Notes: a model not told the origin generated them from the sequence alone. Counted from the stretch's first letter, positions 17,126 to 26,260 are shown. The stretch: 64,000 nt of DNA from Deltaproteobacteria bacterium (GCA_025363655.1 JANYDK010000127.1:1-64000); one strand, 5' to 3'. Made by a program: numbers and translations.

Positions 17126-18223
17126 TCACGGCAGCTCTTCGTCCCACCCGCCGTTCGCTGCCGCCGCGCCCTTGCGCAGCATCGACGTGCGCGCATCGAG
17201 CCAACGTTCGACCATCGGCCAGGTGCTCCGCGGCGCATCGCGACCGACGATGAGATCGATGTGCCCGAGAGGCAGCTCGCGGTACTGCTTGTCGGGGCTC
17301 CGCGAGCGAAGGTACGCCGGTTCGACCGAAGCAGGCGGGGCGAGATCGTCCCCCGTGCCGGCGATGACGAGGAGCGGTAGCCGACACTGCTCGAAGCGCT
17401 CGGCGTAGCTGAGCCCATCGATCTCGGAGGCGACGCCGCCGCCGAAGGCCTTCCCACCCGACCAACTGAACATCGTGCGCATGACCTCGAAGCTCGCGAG
17501 ATCGAAGGCGTACGTCAGGTGCTCGGCGAGCACGTCGGGCTCGATCGCGCCCTTGTGCCACCCGCGCAATCGCACTGGATAAAGAGGGCTCTCCATGTAG
17601 CGGCGAGCGAAGCGCATGCCTCGACCGATCGCGCGAATCGGCAGCGGCACGTTGGCGAGCGGGAGACCGGCGCGCTCGAGGAGCCCGAGGACACCAGCAA
17701 TGGTCTTCAGCGTCGTCGAACCGAGCGTGAATTGGTACGGGCTGCCGATGGTGACGAGCCCTTGCACGAGCCCCGGTGCAAGCGGCGCGCTCGCGTAGCT
17801 GATGAGCCCACCGAGCGAGTGACCAATCATGAAGAGATCGTCACGCTTGGTCGTGCGATGGACCTCTTCGAGCGCGCGCGGGAGATCTTCTTCGATGTAC
17901 TCGGCGAGGTTCTGTGGCCGCGGCGCTCCGACCCTGCGACTGCGACCGTGCCCGCGGAGGTCGAGGTTCCAGACGTCGTAGCCGACCGAGGCGAGGTGAT
18001 TGGCGAACGAGCGCGAAGGCAGATGCCAGGTGTATCGGTTCTGCCCGAAGCCGTGGATGAGGAGCACCGTTGCCCGTGGCGGCCGTCCGTCGGCGCGACG
18101 CTTGCGAACGAAGCAGAGCGGCACGTCCCCGCGGGCGAGGACGATTTCCTTGAGGAACTTCTCGCGCCTGCCGGTGGCGAGGTCGATCGCCTGATCGACG
18201 ATTTCGCTGCGGAGGATGGTCAC
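17126..18223 (-). CDS. Alpha/beta-hydrolase (lipase or esterase-like)
   Basis: The product is 365 aa with a GTG start at 18223 (AGGAT upstream). Motifs in order are an HGFGQNR oxyanion segment, an LDLRGHGRS strand, a GHSLGG nucleophile elbow, an acidic residue in AGTGDDLAPP and a catalytic His in LGHIDLIVG. A helical lid of about 100 residues lies between the elbow and the acid. The layout resembles polyhydroxyalkanoate-synthase-like and acylglycerol lipases. There is no signal peptide, so it is probably cytoplasmic. The substrate is not predictable. Confidence 0.85.
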   Translation of the reverse strand: MTILRSEIVDQAIDLATGRREKFLKEIVLARGDVPLCFVRKRRADGRPPRATVLLIHGFGQNRYTWHLPSRSFANHLASVGYDVWNLDLRGHGRSRRVGAPRPQNLAEYIEEDLPRALEEVHRTTKRDDLFMIGHSLGGLISYASAPLAPGLVQGLVTIGSPYQFTLGSTTLKTIAGVLGLLERAGLPLANVPLPIRAIGRGMRFARRYMESPLYPVRLRGWHKGAIEPDVLAEHLTYAFDLASFEVMRTMFSWSGGKAFGGGVASEIDGLSYAERFEQCRLPLLVIAGTGDDLAPPASVEPAYLRSRSPDKQYRELPLGHIDLIVGRDAPRSTWPMVERWLDARTSMLRKGAAAANGGWDEELP

Positions 18224-18347
18224 GCTGCCGAGATCCTGCTCATCCGTACCGTTCTGCCTTTGCCCCCGGCTTACTCTGCAACCCTGGAAATGCTAAGTCT
18301 CCCCCTCGGCAGGTGCCACGAGAAAGGCACCCTTTCGCCGCTTGGCC

Positions 18348-18375
18348 TTGACTATAGGCCGAATTTGCGTACCCT
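18348..18375 (+). promoter_or_regulatory. Probable sigma-70-type promoter of rpsP
   Basis: TTGACT (18348-18353), a 16-bp spacer and TACCCT (18370-18375) lie about 65 bp upstream of rpsP in a relatively AT-rich patch. The -35 matches the consensus at five of six positions; the -10 is weak. An AGAGGT ribosome site follows at 18425. Confidence 0.5.
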
Positions 18376-18439
18376 TCCGCCCCCCGACACAACCACGTCC
18401 TCCGGGCGGGTTGCCTTCCAACTCAGAGGTCTACGTCCC

Positions 18440-18691
18440 ATGGTCCGCATCCGTCTCACGCGCGCTGGCGCCAAGAAGTCCCCGTTCTATCGCATCGTGG
18501 TCACCGACCACCGGTCGCCGCGTGGGGGGCGCTTCCTCGAGACGATCGGCACGTTCGATCCGCTGCGCAACCCGTCGCCGTTCGAGATCAAGCGTGACCG
18601 CCTCGCCTACTGGCAGGACAAGGGCGCGCAGGTCAGCGACACGCTCAAGGCCGCGCTGAAGAAGAACCCGGCTCCCGTCGCCGCGGTCTGA
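18440..18691 (+). CDS. rpsP: 30S ribosomal protein S16
   Basis: The 83-aa product has the S16 N-terminus MVRIRLTRAGAKKSPFYRIV, then DHRSPRGGRFLETIGTFDP, with normal length. ATG 18440 follows AGAGGT. S16 binds 16S rRNA early in small-subunit assembly. It heads an operon with khpA and rimM. Confidence 0.98.
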   Translation: MVRIRLTRAGAKKSPFYRIVVTDHRSPRGGRFLETIGTFDPLRNPSPFEIKRDRLAYWQDKGAQVSDTLKAALKKNPAPVAAV

Positions 18692-18693
18692 TC

Positions 18694-18945
18694 ATGGCGC
18701 AAACCCAGCTCGCCGAGCTGATCGGCACCATGGCGCGCGCGCTCGTGGACGAGCCCGCGGCCGTGGAGGTCGCCGAGTTCGACGGTGATGGCCAGAACTC
18801 TTCGGTGGTCGAGCTGCGCGTCGCGCGCAACGACATCGGCAAGGTCATCGGCAAGTCGGGCCGCACCGCCGAAGCGATGCGCGTCGTGCTCGCCGCCGCC
18901 TCGACCAAGGTCGGCCGGCGCGTGCACCTCGACATCCTCGACTAG
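18694..18945 (+). CDS. khpA: KH-domain RNA-binding protein KhpA
   Basis: The 83-aa product is a single KH domain with the GxxG loop (VIGKSGRTAEAMR). It starts 2 nt after rpsP. KhpA (YlqC family) proteins bind RNA, often with KhpB, and affect cell division and ribosome-related processes in other bacteria. The genomic place between rpsP and rimM is the usual one. Confidence 0.95.
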   Translation: MAQTQLAELIGTMARALVDEPAAVEVAEFDGDGQNSSVVELRVARNDIGKVIGKSGRTAEAMRVVLAAASTKVGRRVHLDILD

Positions 18946-18950
18946 GCCCC

Positions 18951-19484
18951 GTGGCTCCGGAAAAGCCGTCGCCTGAGACGTGGGTTCCGCTCGCCGCCGT
19001 CGGGCGCCCGCATGGCGTCCGCGGTGAGCTGCGTGCCCACTCCTTCAACAAGGACTCGGCGCTCCTCCTCGAGCTCGACGAGGTGCTCGTGCGCTTCGTC
19101 GACGGGCCTCGCAAGGGCGAGTCTCACGAAGTCTCGATCGACGGCGCGCGTCAGGGCAACGACGCCATCCTCCTCAAGCTCCACGACGTCGACGATCGCG
19201 ACGCTGCCGAAGCCGTGCGCGGCGCCGAGCTCTGCGTGCGCCGCGCCGATTTTCCCGAGCCCGAGGAGGGCGAGTTCTACGCCTGCGACATCGTCGGCGC
19301 GCGCGTCCTGGTCGGCGGCGAGATCGTCGGCACCGTCCGCGCGCTCACCAGCTACCCGAGCGTCGACATCCTCGTCATCGAGGGGCCGAACAATCGCTGG
19401 GAAGTGCCGCTCGTCGACGCCTTCGTCGCCAAGGTCGACGCCGTCGCTGGCGAGGTCACCTTGCACACGCTCGAAGGCTTCTAG
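18951..19484 (+). CDS. rimM: Ribosome maturation factor RimM
   Basis: The 177-aa product starts at GTG 18951, 5 nt after khpA. The N-terminal barrel has VGRPHGVRGELRA, and the C-terminal PRC-barrel includes GEFYACDIVGARVL and WEVPLVDAFV. It binds S19 in the 30S head and assists late 16S processing. The usual downstream neighbours trmD and rplS are absent: the next gene is on the other strand. Confidence 0.96.
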   Translation: MAPEKPSPETWVPLAAVGRPHGVRGELRAHSFNKDSALLLELDEVLVRFVDGPRKGESHEVSIDGARQGNDAILLKLHDVDDRDAAEAVRGAELCVRRADFPEPEEGEFYACDIVGARVLVGGEIVGTVRALTSYPSVDILVIEGPNNRWEVPLVDAFVAKVDAVAGEVTLHTLEGF

Positions 19485-19497
19485 CCGTCCTCGGGCC

Positions 19498-20118
19498 TCA
19501 AGATTTCTTGAGCGCGAGTGACTCGCAGGCGGCGATCGCCTCGTCCTTGGTGATCACCTTCGGGTTGAGCTCGTCCTGCTTCAGGTTCGCCGAGCAGATG
19601 ACCGTCGAGGCGCCGAATTTACGGACGTAGAAGAGGTCCTTGGTGCCCGGCTCACGCTCGACGATCGCGTAGAGGCCGACCTTCGTCTTCTTGTCCTCGA
19701 GGACCTTGGTCACCGCGCTGCCGAGCTGCGGCATCATCGGCGCCTCCGTCTTGATGTCCTCGACGCTCTCGAAGCTCTCGCTCTCGACGCGGACCATGAT
19801 CGAGAAAGAATCTTCTCGAATCCACTTCGCGGTGTGCTGATCACCGTCCCACTCGGTCTTCCAGGTACCCATCGGCTTCATGTCGAGGCCGAGGTAGTCC
19901 TTGTCGCGATCGGCGCTCGGCCCGTCGTCCTTCGCGGGTGCGGGCGTCTTCATCTCGACCTTCGGTTGATCGCCTGCGCTTCCCTGCTTCGGGCCATCGC
20001 TCTTGGTCGACTTCGATTCGGTCTTGCTGGTGCTCGAGGTGTCGTCCTTCTTGTCGCAACCCGTGGTGCCAGCGATCGCGAACGTCAGCACGGCAACTGA
20101 AATAAAGCTCGTTTTCAT
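19498..20118 (-). CDS. Lipoprotein of unknown function
   Basis: The 206-aa product starts at ATG 20118 with AGGAG at good spacing. The lipobox is IAGTTGC. A Lys/Ser/Thr-rich linker precedes a compact domain (about 75-200) with alternating strands (SFSIMVRVESE, VGLYAIVER, FYVRKFGASTVICSAN) and a conserved-looking CESLALKKS end. No family is recognised. It lies 40 nt downstream of the next small gene and may be cotranscribed with it. Confidence 0.8.
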   Translation of the reverse strand: MKTSFISVAVLTFAIAGTTGCDKKDDTSSTSKTESKSTKSDGPKQGSAGDQPKVEMKTPAPAKDDGPSADRDKDYLGLDMKPMGTWKTEWDGDQHTAKWIREDSFSIMVRVESESFESVEDIKTEAPMMPQLGSAVTKVLEDKKTKVGLYAIVEREPGTKDLFYVRKFGASTVICSANLKQDELNPKVITKDEAIAACESLALKKS

Positions 20119-20158
20119 GACTGTTTCTCCTGAGTGTGGGTGAGCGAGCGCGCGGCTG

Positions 20159-20455
20159 TCAGAGCCCGGTAGGGCCCTTGCACGCATCGAGGTCCTTCGA
20201 CGTCTCGGCGTCGCGGATGCACTTGAGTTGCTTCACCCAGGGGACGCGGCCGAACTGCGGCGGGGTGCCCATCTGGCGGATGCACGAGGCGCGATCCTTC
20301 TCGCTCATCTCGACGTTGGCTTCTTTCTTCATGATGCGCGCGAGGTTGTCGCAGACCGACTCGGGCGAAGGCGGACGCATCCAGCCGACGTAGAAGATGG
20401 CGACGGCGACGAGGATGGTGGCGAAGATGGCACCGATGATCTTGAGCGCTTTCAT
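20159..20455 (-). CDS. Small membrane-anchored protein with four cysteines
   Basis: The 98-aa product starts at ATG 20455, preceded by GAGGAG. One N-terminal helix (IIGAIFATILVAVAIFYVGWM) is followed by a helical domain with four Cys (SVCDNL, ASCIRQM, LKCIRD, DACKG) spaced as two disulfide-linked helix pairs. That suggests a periplasmic domain. The function is unknown. Confidence 0.75.
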   Translation of the reverse strand: MKALKIIGAIFATILVAVAIFYVGWMRPPSPESVCDNLARIMKKEANVEMSEKDRASCIRQMGTPPQFGRVPWVKQLKCIRDAETSKDLDACKGPTGL

Positions 20456-20630
20456 GACGACTCCTCTCCGCGGCCGACCTCTCGAGGAGCGGCGACGGAT
20501 CTGCACGACGGGGGGTCTCCGGCGACCGAGCCTTTCCGGCCGCTTCGCCCCTCTCGTCGGGGAAGACGGAGGGGTCTTCCGAATGTCGTCCAGGTCGCCG
20601 TCGATTCCGCGAAATGACGTAAATAATGGG

Positions 20631-23600
20631 CTAAATCGCGTCGAGTTTCTTGCGCAGCGCGGCCGCCTCGGGTGAGCTCTTGCCGAGCCGCTTCTCGAGG
20701 TCGTCGAGCGCCGCCTGATAGAGCCGCCGCGCCTCGTCCTTGCCGCGGAGCTCGAGGGAGAGCTCGGCGCGCGCGATCAAGTTCTCCTCGATGCGTCGAT
20801 GCTCGAGGCCGTACACGTGCCAGAGCACGAGGATGGCCGTGTCGTAGTGATCGAGCGCCGCCTTCTTGTCGCCGAGCGAGCGCTCGAGATCGGCGAGGTC
20901 GACGAGGAGCGGTCCAGAGGCCGCGCTGAGGGGCCCGAACGCCTTCTCCGCGAGGGTGAGCGCGCGGGCCAAGGTCGCCGCTGCGCTCTTTCCATCGGCC
21001 GCCGCGCGCTCGGCCTGCGCGAGCGCACGAAGGTGGGCGACGAGGCGCGCGTCGTCCTTGCCGACCAGATCTTCGATCGCCACGAGCCCGTCGCGGAGCA
21101 GCTTCACCGCTTCGGCCGGCTTGCCTTGCGCGAGCCGGAGCTTGGCGATGAAGCGGAGCGAGATGCTCTCCTCCGGCATGTGATCGCTGATGCCGCGTCG
21201 ATGGCTGATCGCCAAAGAGAACGATTTTTCGGCCTCCGCGAGATCGCCGGCCTCCAGTCGATCGCGCCCGACCGCCTCGTAGATTTGCCCCATCGGCTCG
21301 ACGTTCATGTCGACGGTGCCGAGGGCGATGCGCTCGGCCCGATGATCGGATTCGTAAGCGGCAGCGCCATGACCGAGCATCGCCTGCGCATCGCCGACCG
21401 CGAGGAGCGCGGCGATGATGCGTGGATCGTCACGGTACTTCGCGCCTCGTTCGGCAGCGTCGAGCGCCTTCTGCGCGTGCTCGACCGCGAGCGTACCTTC
21501 CTCGCGCGCGAGCTCGATGCGGGAGAAGAGCGCCCAGGTCTCGGTGTCGAAGACCGCGCCGCCATCGAGCACTTTTTGCAGACGCTCGCGCGCATGACTG
21601 TTTTCGCCTTGCGCGAGCTCGAGCCCGGCGAGCGCGCGGAGGAGACGCCGCTCGAGCGTCGAATCGTCCTTCGGGAGCGTGCTCTCGGCGAGCCGTACCC
21701 AACGATCGCTGTCTTTGATACGCAGCTCGGTGATGCCGACGAGACCGACCAGCTCGATCGCTGCCTCGTGCACGAGGTCGTCACGGTGGGCCAGCTTCGC
21801 GCTTCCCACCGCAGTTTCCAGGGCTCTTTCCGCGCCCTCCTCGTCGGTCGCGTGGTGCGATCGCGCGAGGTAGATCGCGTGCGCGAGCTGCGCCTCGGCG
21901 ACGAGCGGCGCGTAGCCGGTCTTGTCGGCATCGGCGAGGACGTGCGCGTCGAGCTTCTCGGCGTCGCGCATGGCGTGCAGCTCGGCGAGTGTTCGCAAAT
22001 CGGCGACGTCTTGGCGCGCGAGCTCGACCACCGCCGCAGAGCCCTGAGGCACGACGTCGGCGATGGCTCCGACGTGCTCGACGTCGAGGCATCGCGCGGG
22101 GGAGGGGAGCTTCTCGGCCGCCACCAAGAGGCGCGCCGAAGGGTTGAAGCTCGCGTGGAGGGCGGTGCGCGTCAGTGATTCGAAGGCACGACGCCGATCG
22201 TCGAGACAGGCGACGACCAGCGGATCGGGCCCGCCCTTGGTCTGGCACGCCTTGACCTTGGCCTTCTTCCAACCGGAGACGTACGCGTCGAGCACGCCGC
22301 CGAGGCGCTTCGACAAGTTGCGCCCGTCGCCGATCGCAGTTCCGGCGTTGTTCGCCACTGCGTCGAGCAACGTCGCGCGATCGTCCGCGCCGTAGTGATC
22401 GAGGATCGAACCGCCGCCGCAGGAGAGATTCTCCGGTGTTTTCCCGCCATTTTTCGCATCTTTGCTGGCGAGCTCGGAGCCCGTCGGGCTCGGCGTATTC
22501 GTGGGGCTCGAAGAGGGCGCCGCCCGAGAGCCTGCGCTGAGCGCCGCGAAGAGACCGACCAGCGCCGCGGCACCGATCGTCATGCCGCCGGCGGTCAGCG
22601 CCATTCGACGAAGTCGTCCTCGATCGCGTTCGAGCTCCGCGAGGAGCGTCGGCATGTCTGCAAAACGATCTTCCGGGCGCGTGGAGAGGCCGCGAACGAG
22701 GAGCTGCCTCAGCCATCGCGGCGCCGCCGGCGGTGGCGGCGTCATGCGGCCCATCTCGACCGAGGCGACGAGCTCGACGAGCGTTCGACCGGCGAAGGGG
22801 CGCGCGCCGAAGAGCGCTTCGTAGAGCGACACGCAGTACGCGAACTGATCGGAGCGCGCGTCGGCCAGCTCGCCACGGAGCTGTTCGCGCGGCATGTACG
22901 CCGGCGTCCCCACGATCGTCCCCGCGGCCGTACCGAGTCCCCGCGCGCTCGGTGGAATGGCGCCGTGCTCGCCCTCGTCGGCGGGAGCCTGTCCGCGCGT
23001 GACCGGACGGGCGAGGCCGAAGTCGGTGACCCGCGCGCGACCGTCGCGACCGATGAGCACGTTGTCAGGCTTGAAATCTCGATGAACGAGCCCGACCGCG
23101 TGCGCCGCCGCGAGCCCCCGTCCCGACTCGACGAACATGCGGAGGATCTCGGCCTGCGTTCGCGGCTTTTCTTGCAACCAGCGCGTCAGCGTCGTGCCTT
23201 CGACGAGCTCGACGGCGACGAACACCTGCTCACCGACGCGCCCGACGTCGTAGATGGCGACGACGTTGGGATGAGAGAGCCGCGCCATCGCCTGCGCTTC
23301 GCGGAGCAGGCGAAGGCGTTGCTGCTCGGTGGTGCCGGCCGGGTCGGGGTGGAGGAGCTTGATGGCGACGCGTCGGTCGAGCTCGGGATCGTGTGCTGCG
23401 AACACCACGCCCATGCCGCCGGCGCCGAGCCGTTCGCCGAGTCGATAGCGTCCGAGCATCGGGCTGCCGCTGCCCTGCGCAGGAGGCGCGTCGCTCACCG
23501 CCTGCGCAGGCAACGTCGGTGCTTCGGCGAGCGATCGGTCACGGGTATCGCCGGGATGACCAGATTTCCCGAGATCGGTGCCGTAGATGCGCGCCAACTC

Positions 23601-23732
23601 GACGAGGAGCCGCCGACACTCCGAGCATCGATCGACGTGCGTGTCTCCCCTCGCGCGAGCGACGGCATCGGCACGGCCGGTCGCGAGCGCGTCGAGCTCG
23701 TCGGGATCGAGACAGTCTCCGCTCCCGGTCAC
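20631..23732 (-). CDS. Ser/Thr protein kinase with N-terminal zinc-finger-like motif and helical-repeat C-terminal half
   Basis: The product is 1033 aa, GTG start 23732 (AGGGA upstream). Residues 32-39 form an H-x3-C-x2-C motif like zinc-finger anti-sigma domains. The kinase domain (about 95-365) has GAGGMG, VAIKLL, HRDFKPDN, DFGLAR and a GTPAYMPREQ segment (P+1 loop differs from APE). One TM segment follows (MTIGAAALVGLFAALSAG). About 600 residues of helical repeats make up the rest; these look TPR-like (AEKSFSLAISHRRGI, AKLRLAQGKPAEAVKLL, LARALTLAEKAFGPLS). The layout is common in Myxococcota. It is divergent from the sigma-factor-like gene at 23821, and the anti-sigma-like motif makes a regulatory link plausible. 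Confidence 0.9.
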   Translation of the reverse strand: MTGSGDCLDPDELDALATGRADAVARARGDTHVDRCSECRRLLVELARIYGTDLGKSGHPGDTRDRSLAEAPTLPAQAVSDAPPAQGSGSPMLGRYRLGERLGAGGMGVVFAAHDPELDRRVAIKLLHPDPAGTTEQQRLRLLREAQAMARLSHPNVVAIYDVGRVGEQVFVAVELVEGTTLTRWLQEKPRTQAEILRMFVESGRGLAAAHAVGLVHRDFKPDNVLIGRDGRARVTDFGLARPVTRGQAPADEGEHGAIPPSARGLGTAAGTIVGTPAYMPREQLRGELADARSDQFAYCVSLYEALFGARPFAGRTLVELVASVEMGRMTPPPPAAPRWLRQLLVRGLSTRPEDRFADMPTLLAELERDRGRLRRMALTAGGMTIGAAALVGLFAALSAGSRAAPSSSPTNTPSPTGSELASKDAKNGGKTPENLSCGGGSILDHYGADDRATLLDAVANNAGTAIGDGRNLSKRLGGVLDAYVSGWKKAKVKACQTKGGPDPLVVACLDDRRRAFESLTRTALHASFNPSARLLVAAEKLPSPARCLDVEHVGAIADVVPQGSAAVVELARQDVADLRTLAELHAMRDAEKLDAHVLADADKTGYAPLVAEAQLAHAIYLARSHHATDEEGAERALETAVGSAKLAHRDDLVHEAAIELVGLVGITELRIKDSDRWVRLAESTLPKDDSTLERRLLRALAGLELAQGENSHARERLQKVLDGGAVFDTETWALFSRIELAREEGTLAVEHAQKALDAAERGAKYRDDPRIIAALLAVGDAQAMLGHGAAAYESDHRAERIALGTVDMNVEPMGQIYEAVGRDRLEAGDLAEAEKSFSLAISHRRGISDHMPEESISLRFIAKLRLAQGKPAEAVKLLRDGLVAIEDLVGKDDARLVAHLRALAQAERAAADGKSAAATLARALTLAEKAFGPLSAASGPLLVDLADLERSLGDKKAALDHYDTAILVLWHVYGLEHRRIEENLIARAELSLELRGKDEARRLYQAALDDLEKRLGKSSPEAAALRKKLDAI

Positions 23733-23820
23733 GCTTCCCTACGTAGCACCGGATTGCCAGGGCGCATGGGCGCATGGCCGCGCCATTGGCGGGCGTGGGC
23801 AGACGAGCGATCCTCGGCAG

Positions 23821-24699
23821 GTGACCTCGCCCTTGCGCACGCGAGCCGCCGAGCGAGCCCGCATCAGCCTCGCCGCACACCCGGAAATTCCGCTCGATCA
23901 TGACGATCTGACGGCGGCGATCCTCGCCCGCGTCCCCGTCGAAGAGCTTGCTGCGATCGAGGGTCCGCTCGCGCATCTCGAGGCTCTCCACGTCGACGAT
24001 CTCCTCCTCTCGGAAGGCTGTGCCCGCGGTCGTGATCTCGCCCTCCGCGCCTTCGAGCGCACGTACGGCGCCGATCTCGACATCGCCATCTCCAAGAGCC
24101 CTTCGCTCGGCCTCACCAAGGACGAGTTCCGGCAGGTCTTCCGCGAGCACGTCTTCGTCGCTCCCGACGAAGGACGAACGCCGCGCATCGCTTCGTATGG
24201 CGCTCGTGGTCCCTTGCGCGCGTGGGTGCGCGTCGCCGCGGCTCGTCTCGTCGTCGATCTCTCGCGCAAGCCCGACGTCCCCGAGCCGGTGCCCGACGAC
24301 GAGCTGACCGCGCGTCTCGCCGGTGGAGGCGATGCCGAGCTCGACTACCTGCGCCACGCCTATGGCGAGCAGGTCCCGAGCGCCTTCGCCGACGCGCTCG
24401 CCAGCCTCAGCGCGCGTCAACGCAATCTCCTCCGGCAGCGATACTTGCACGCGCTCGGCTCCGATCGCTTGGCGACGATGTACGGCGTTCATCGCGCGAC
24501 GATGTTCGCTTGGCTCGACGAAGCACGCGCTGCGCTCGTCACCGGCGTACGTGCGGCGATGCAAGCGCGCCTGCCTGGGAGCGAGCTCGAGAGCGTCGTC
24601 GCCGCGCTCGGCAGTCGACTCGACGTCAGCGTGCGCCGCCTCCTCGAGTCAGGTCTCGAGCCCGAGAAAAAGCCCGCTTTGCCCAAGAAAAAGGGCTAA
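23821..24699 (+). CDS. Sigma-70-family-like regulator
   Basis: The product is about 292 aa from GTG 23821; the ribosome site is poor and the frame is open further upstream, so the start is uncertain. The C-terminal half has a sigma-region-4-like helix-turn-helix (LSARQRNLLRQRYLHALG, LATMYGVHRATMFAWLDEA). The middle (GPLRAWVRVAAARLVVDLSRK) resembles region 2. Together this fits the divergent ECF-like sigma factors that Myxococcota encode beside kinase/repeat proteins. The tail is basic (EKKPALPKKKG). Target promoters are unknown. The protease gene follows 5 nt later. Confidence 0.65.
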   Translation: MTSPLRTRAAERARISLAAHPEIPLDHDDLTAAILARVPVEELAAIEGPLAHLEALHVDDLLLSEGCARGRDLALRAFERTYGADLDIAISKSPSLGLTKDEFRQVFREHVFVAPDEGRTPRIASYGARGPLRAWVRVAAARLVVDLSRKPDVPEPVPDDELTARLAGGGDAELDYLRHAYGEQVPSAFADALASLSARQRNLLRQRYLHALGSDRLATMYGVHRATMFAWLDEARAALVTGVRAAMQARLPGSELESVVAALGSRLDVSVRRLLESGLEPEKKPALPKKKG

Positions 24700-24704
24700 T
24701 CGGC

Positions 24705-25832
24705 GTGCTCTTCCCGCCGCCGATGGTGATCGTCCTCGGCGCCTCGATGAAGGCGTGGACCAGCTACGTCACCCCCGCGGCCACGTGGGACGCCGCGAGC
24801 CTGCCGGTGCACCTCGCGGTCGTCTCTTCACCCGCGCTCCCGGGCATCGGCGCCGAGGGTCTCGACGCTTCCCTCGTCGTCGCGGCGCGCCAATGGATGA
24901 TCCCATCGTGCACCGCCGTCTCGTTCGTCGTCGACGCCGCGCACCCGCCCCTCGGCGATCCCTCGTCACTCGTCGCCGACGGCAAGAACGAAGTCATCGT
25001 CCACACCACCGATTGGCCCACCGCCCTCGAGCCCGGAGCGATCGCGCACACCGTCGTCTATCTCGTCGGCGATCGCATCGTCGAAGCCGACATCCACCTC
25101 GACGCCAAGGATTGGACCTTCGCCCTCGACGGCGCTAGCACTGGCGGCACCGCGCGCGATCTCCGCAGCGTCCTCACGCACGAGCTCGGCCACGTCCTCG
25201 GCATCGGCCACAGCACGGAGCCGCGCGCGACGATGGACGCAGGTCTCCCGGCTGGCTCGGCCGGTCGCACCCTCGAAGCCGACGACCTCGCCGCCGCGTG
25301 TGCTCTCTATCCCCCCGACCCCAAGGCCCCCGCTGCGGCCCATGGCTGCGATCGCGATGGTCTCGCCTGTCCGACGGGCTTCATCTGCGTCGGTCATGCG
25401 TGCGAACGTGCGGGGGAGGATGGAGTGCTCGGCGCCGCCTGCGCGAAGGCGAGCCCCCGCTGCGATGGCGCCAGCGACGACGCGTATTGTTTGCCGACCT
25501 CGCACGGCGAACGCTGCGTCGCCCCTTGTCCGCCCACCGGGTGCGGCGCCGGCCTCGCATGCCTCGCGACCGACACCGAAGGCCATCACGCGTGCATCCC
25601 CGAGGGCTCGAGCATTCCCCTCCCGGGCGATGCCGGTGACGGGGGCGTACTCGACGCTGGTGGCGATGGAGGGCTCCCCGTCGCGCCCGCGAGCAGCGGC
25701 GGGTGCGTGTTCACGGCGCGCGATCGGTGCGATCGGCGGCTTCCAGCTCTTTCGCTCGGCGCGATCGTCCTCTTCATCTTCCTGCGTCGCACGCGTCGAG
25801 GCGCAAAGTCGGGTACACTCGCGGCCATCTAA
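24705..25832 (+). CDS. Matrixin-type metalloprotease with C-terminal sorting tail
   Basis: The product is about 375 aa from GTG 24705; ATG 24723 and ATG 24750 are alternatives and the signal sequence is weak. The catalytic zinc motif HELGHVLGIGH is at about 159-169. It is followed by a Met in RATMDAG, which may be the Met-turn of metzincins. A Cys-rich module follows (about 225-320). The C-terminus has a Cys (SGGCVFTA), a hydrophobic helix (LPALSLGAIVLFIF) and RRTRRG, the layout of MYXO-CTERM-like sorting signals. It is probably exported and anchored or released at the surface. Confidence 0.8.
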   Translation: MLFPPPMVIVLGASMKAWTSYVTPAATWDAASLPVHLAVVSSPALPGIGAEGLDASLVVAARQWMIPSCTAVSFVVDAAHPPLGDPSSLVADGKNEVIVHTTDWPTALEPGAIAHTVVYLVGDRIVEADIHLDAKDWTFALDGASTGGTARDLRSVLTHELGHVLGIGHSTEPRATMDAGLPAGSAGRTLEADDLAAACALYPPDPKAPAAAHGCDRDGLACPTGFICVGHACERAGEDGVLGAACAKASPRCDGASDDAYCLPTSHGERCVAPCPPTGCGAGLACLATDTEGHHACIPEGSSIPLPGDAGDGGVLDAGGDGGLPVAPASSGGCVFTARDRCDRRLPALSLGAIVLFIFLRRTRRGAKSGTLAAI

Positions 25833-25865
25833 CCTTGCGAGCTGACCTCGCAGAGAGGGGTCCTC

Positions 25866-26243
25866 GTGGAAGGCGAAGTTTGTGGGATTTGCGGCGGTGA
25901 CGGACGAGTCGCCAACGCATTCGGTGGGAGCACCGCCACCTGTCCGGGCTGTCACGGCACCGGTCGCAAAACCGACGTGTCGCAGGTTTTTCGCGACGTG
26001 ACGAAGACGAAGCCCTCGCACCACAAGGCCCCCGCATCCGGCCCCGCCGCCGCGAAGTGGCCGACCTCGCTCGAAGGCACCCAGCTCGCCAACGCCATCC
26101 GCGACGGCAGCCTCGGCGCCGACGTGAAGACCCGCCTCATCGTCGAAATCATCGACCACGAAGCCACTCACGGCCGCTGCACGCAGACCTTCGTGAAGAA
26201 GATGCGCAAGCAGGCCGGCATCGCCGCACCGACGCCCAAGTAG
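25866..26243 (+). CDS. Small protein with DnaJ-type zinc-finger motifs
   Basis: The product is 125 aa, GTG start 25866 after GAGAGGGG. Two CxxCxGxG-like motifs (CGICGGDGR, CPGCHGTGR) in the first 40 residues should bind one zinc, as in the DnaJ cysteine-rich domain, but there is no J-domain. The C-terminal half is helical and basic (VKTRLIVEIIDHEATHGRC, FVKKMRKQAG). It may be a chaperone-like or nucleic-acid-binding adaptor; no specific function can be assigned. Confidence 0.75.
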   Translation: MEGEVCGICGGDGRVANAFGGSTATCPGCHGTGRKTDVSQVFRDVTKTKPSHHKAPASGPAAAKWPTSLEGTQLANAIRDGSLGADVKTRLIVEIIDHEATHGRCTQTFVKKMRKQAGIAAPTPK

Positions 26244-26260
26244 CCCCGTTGCCCGTGAAG

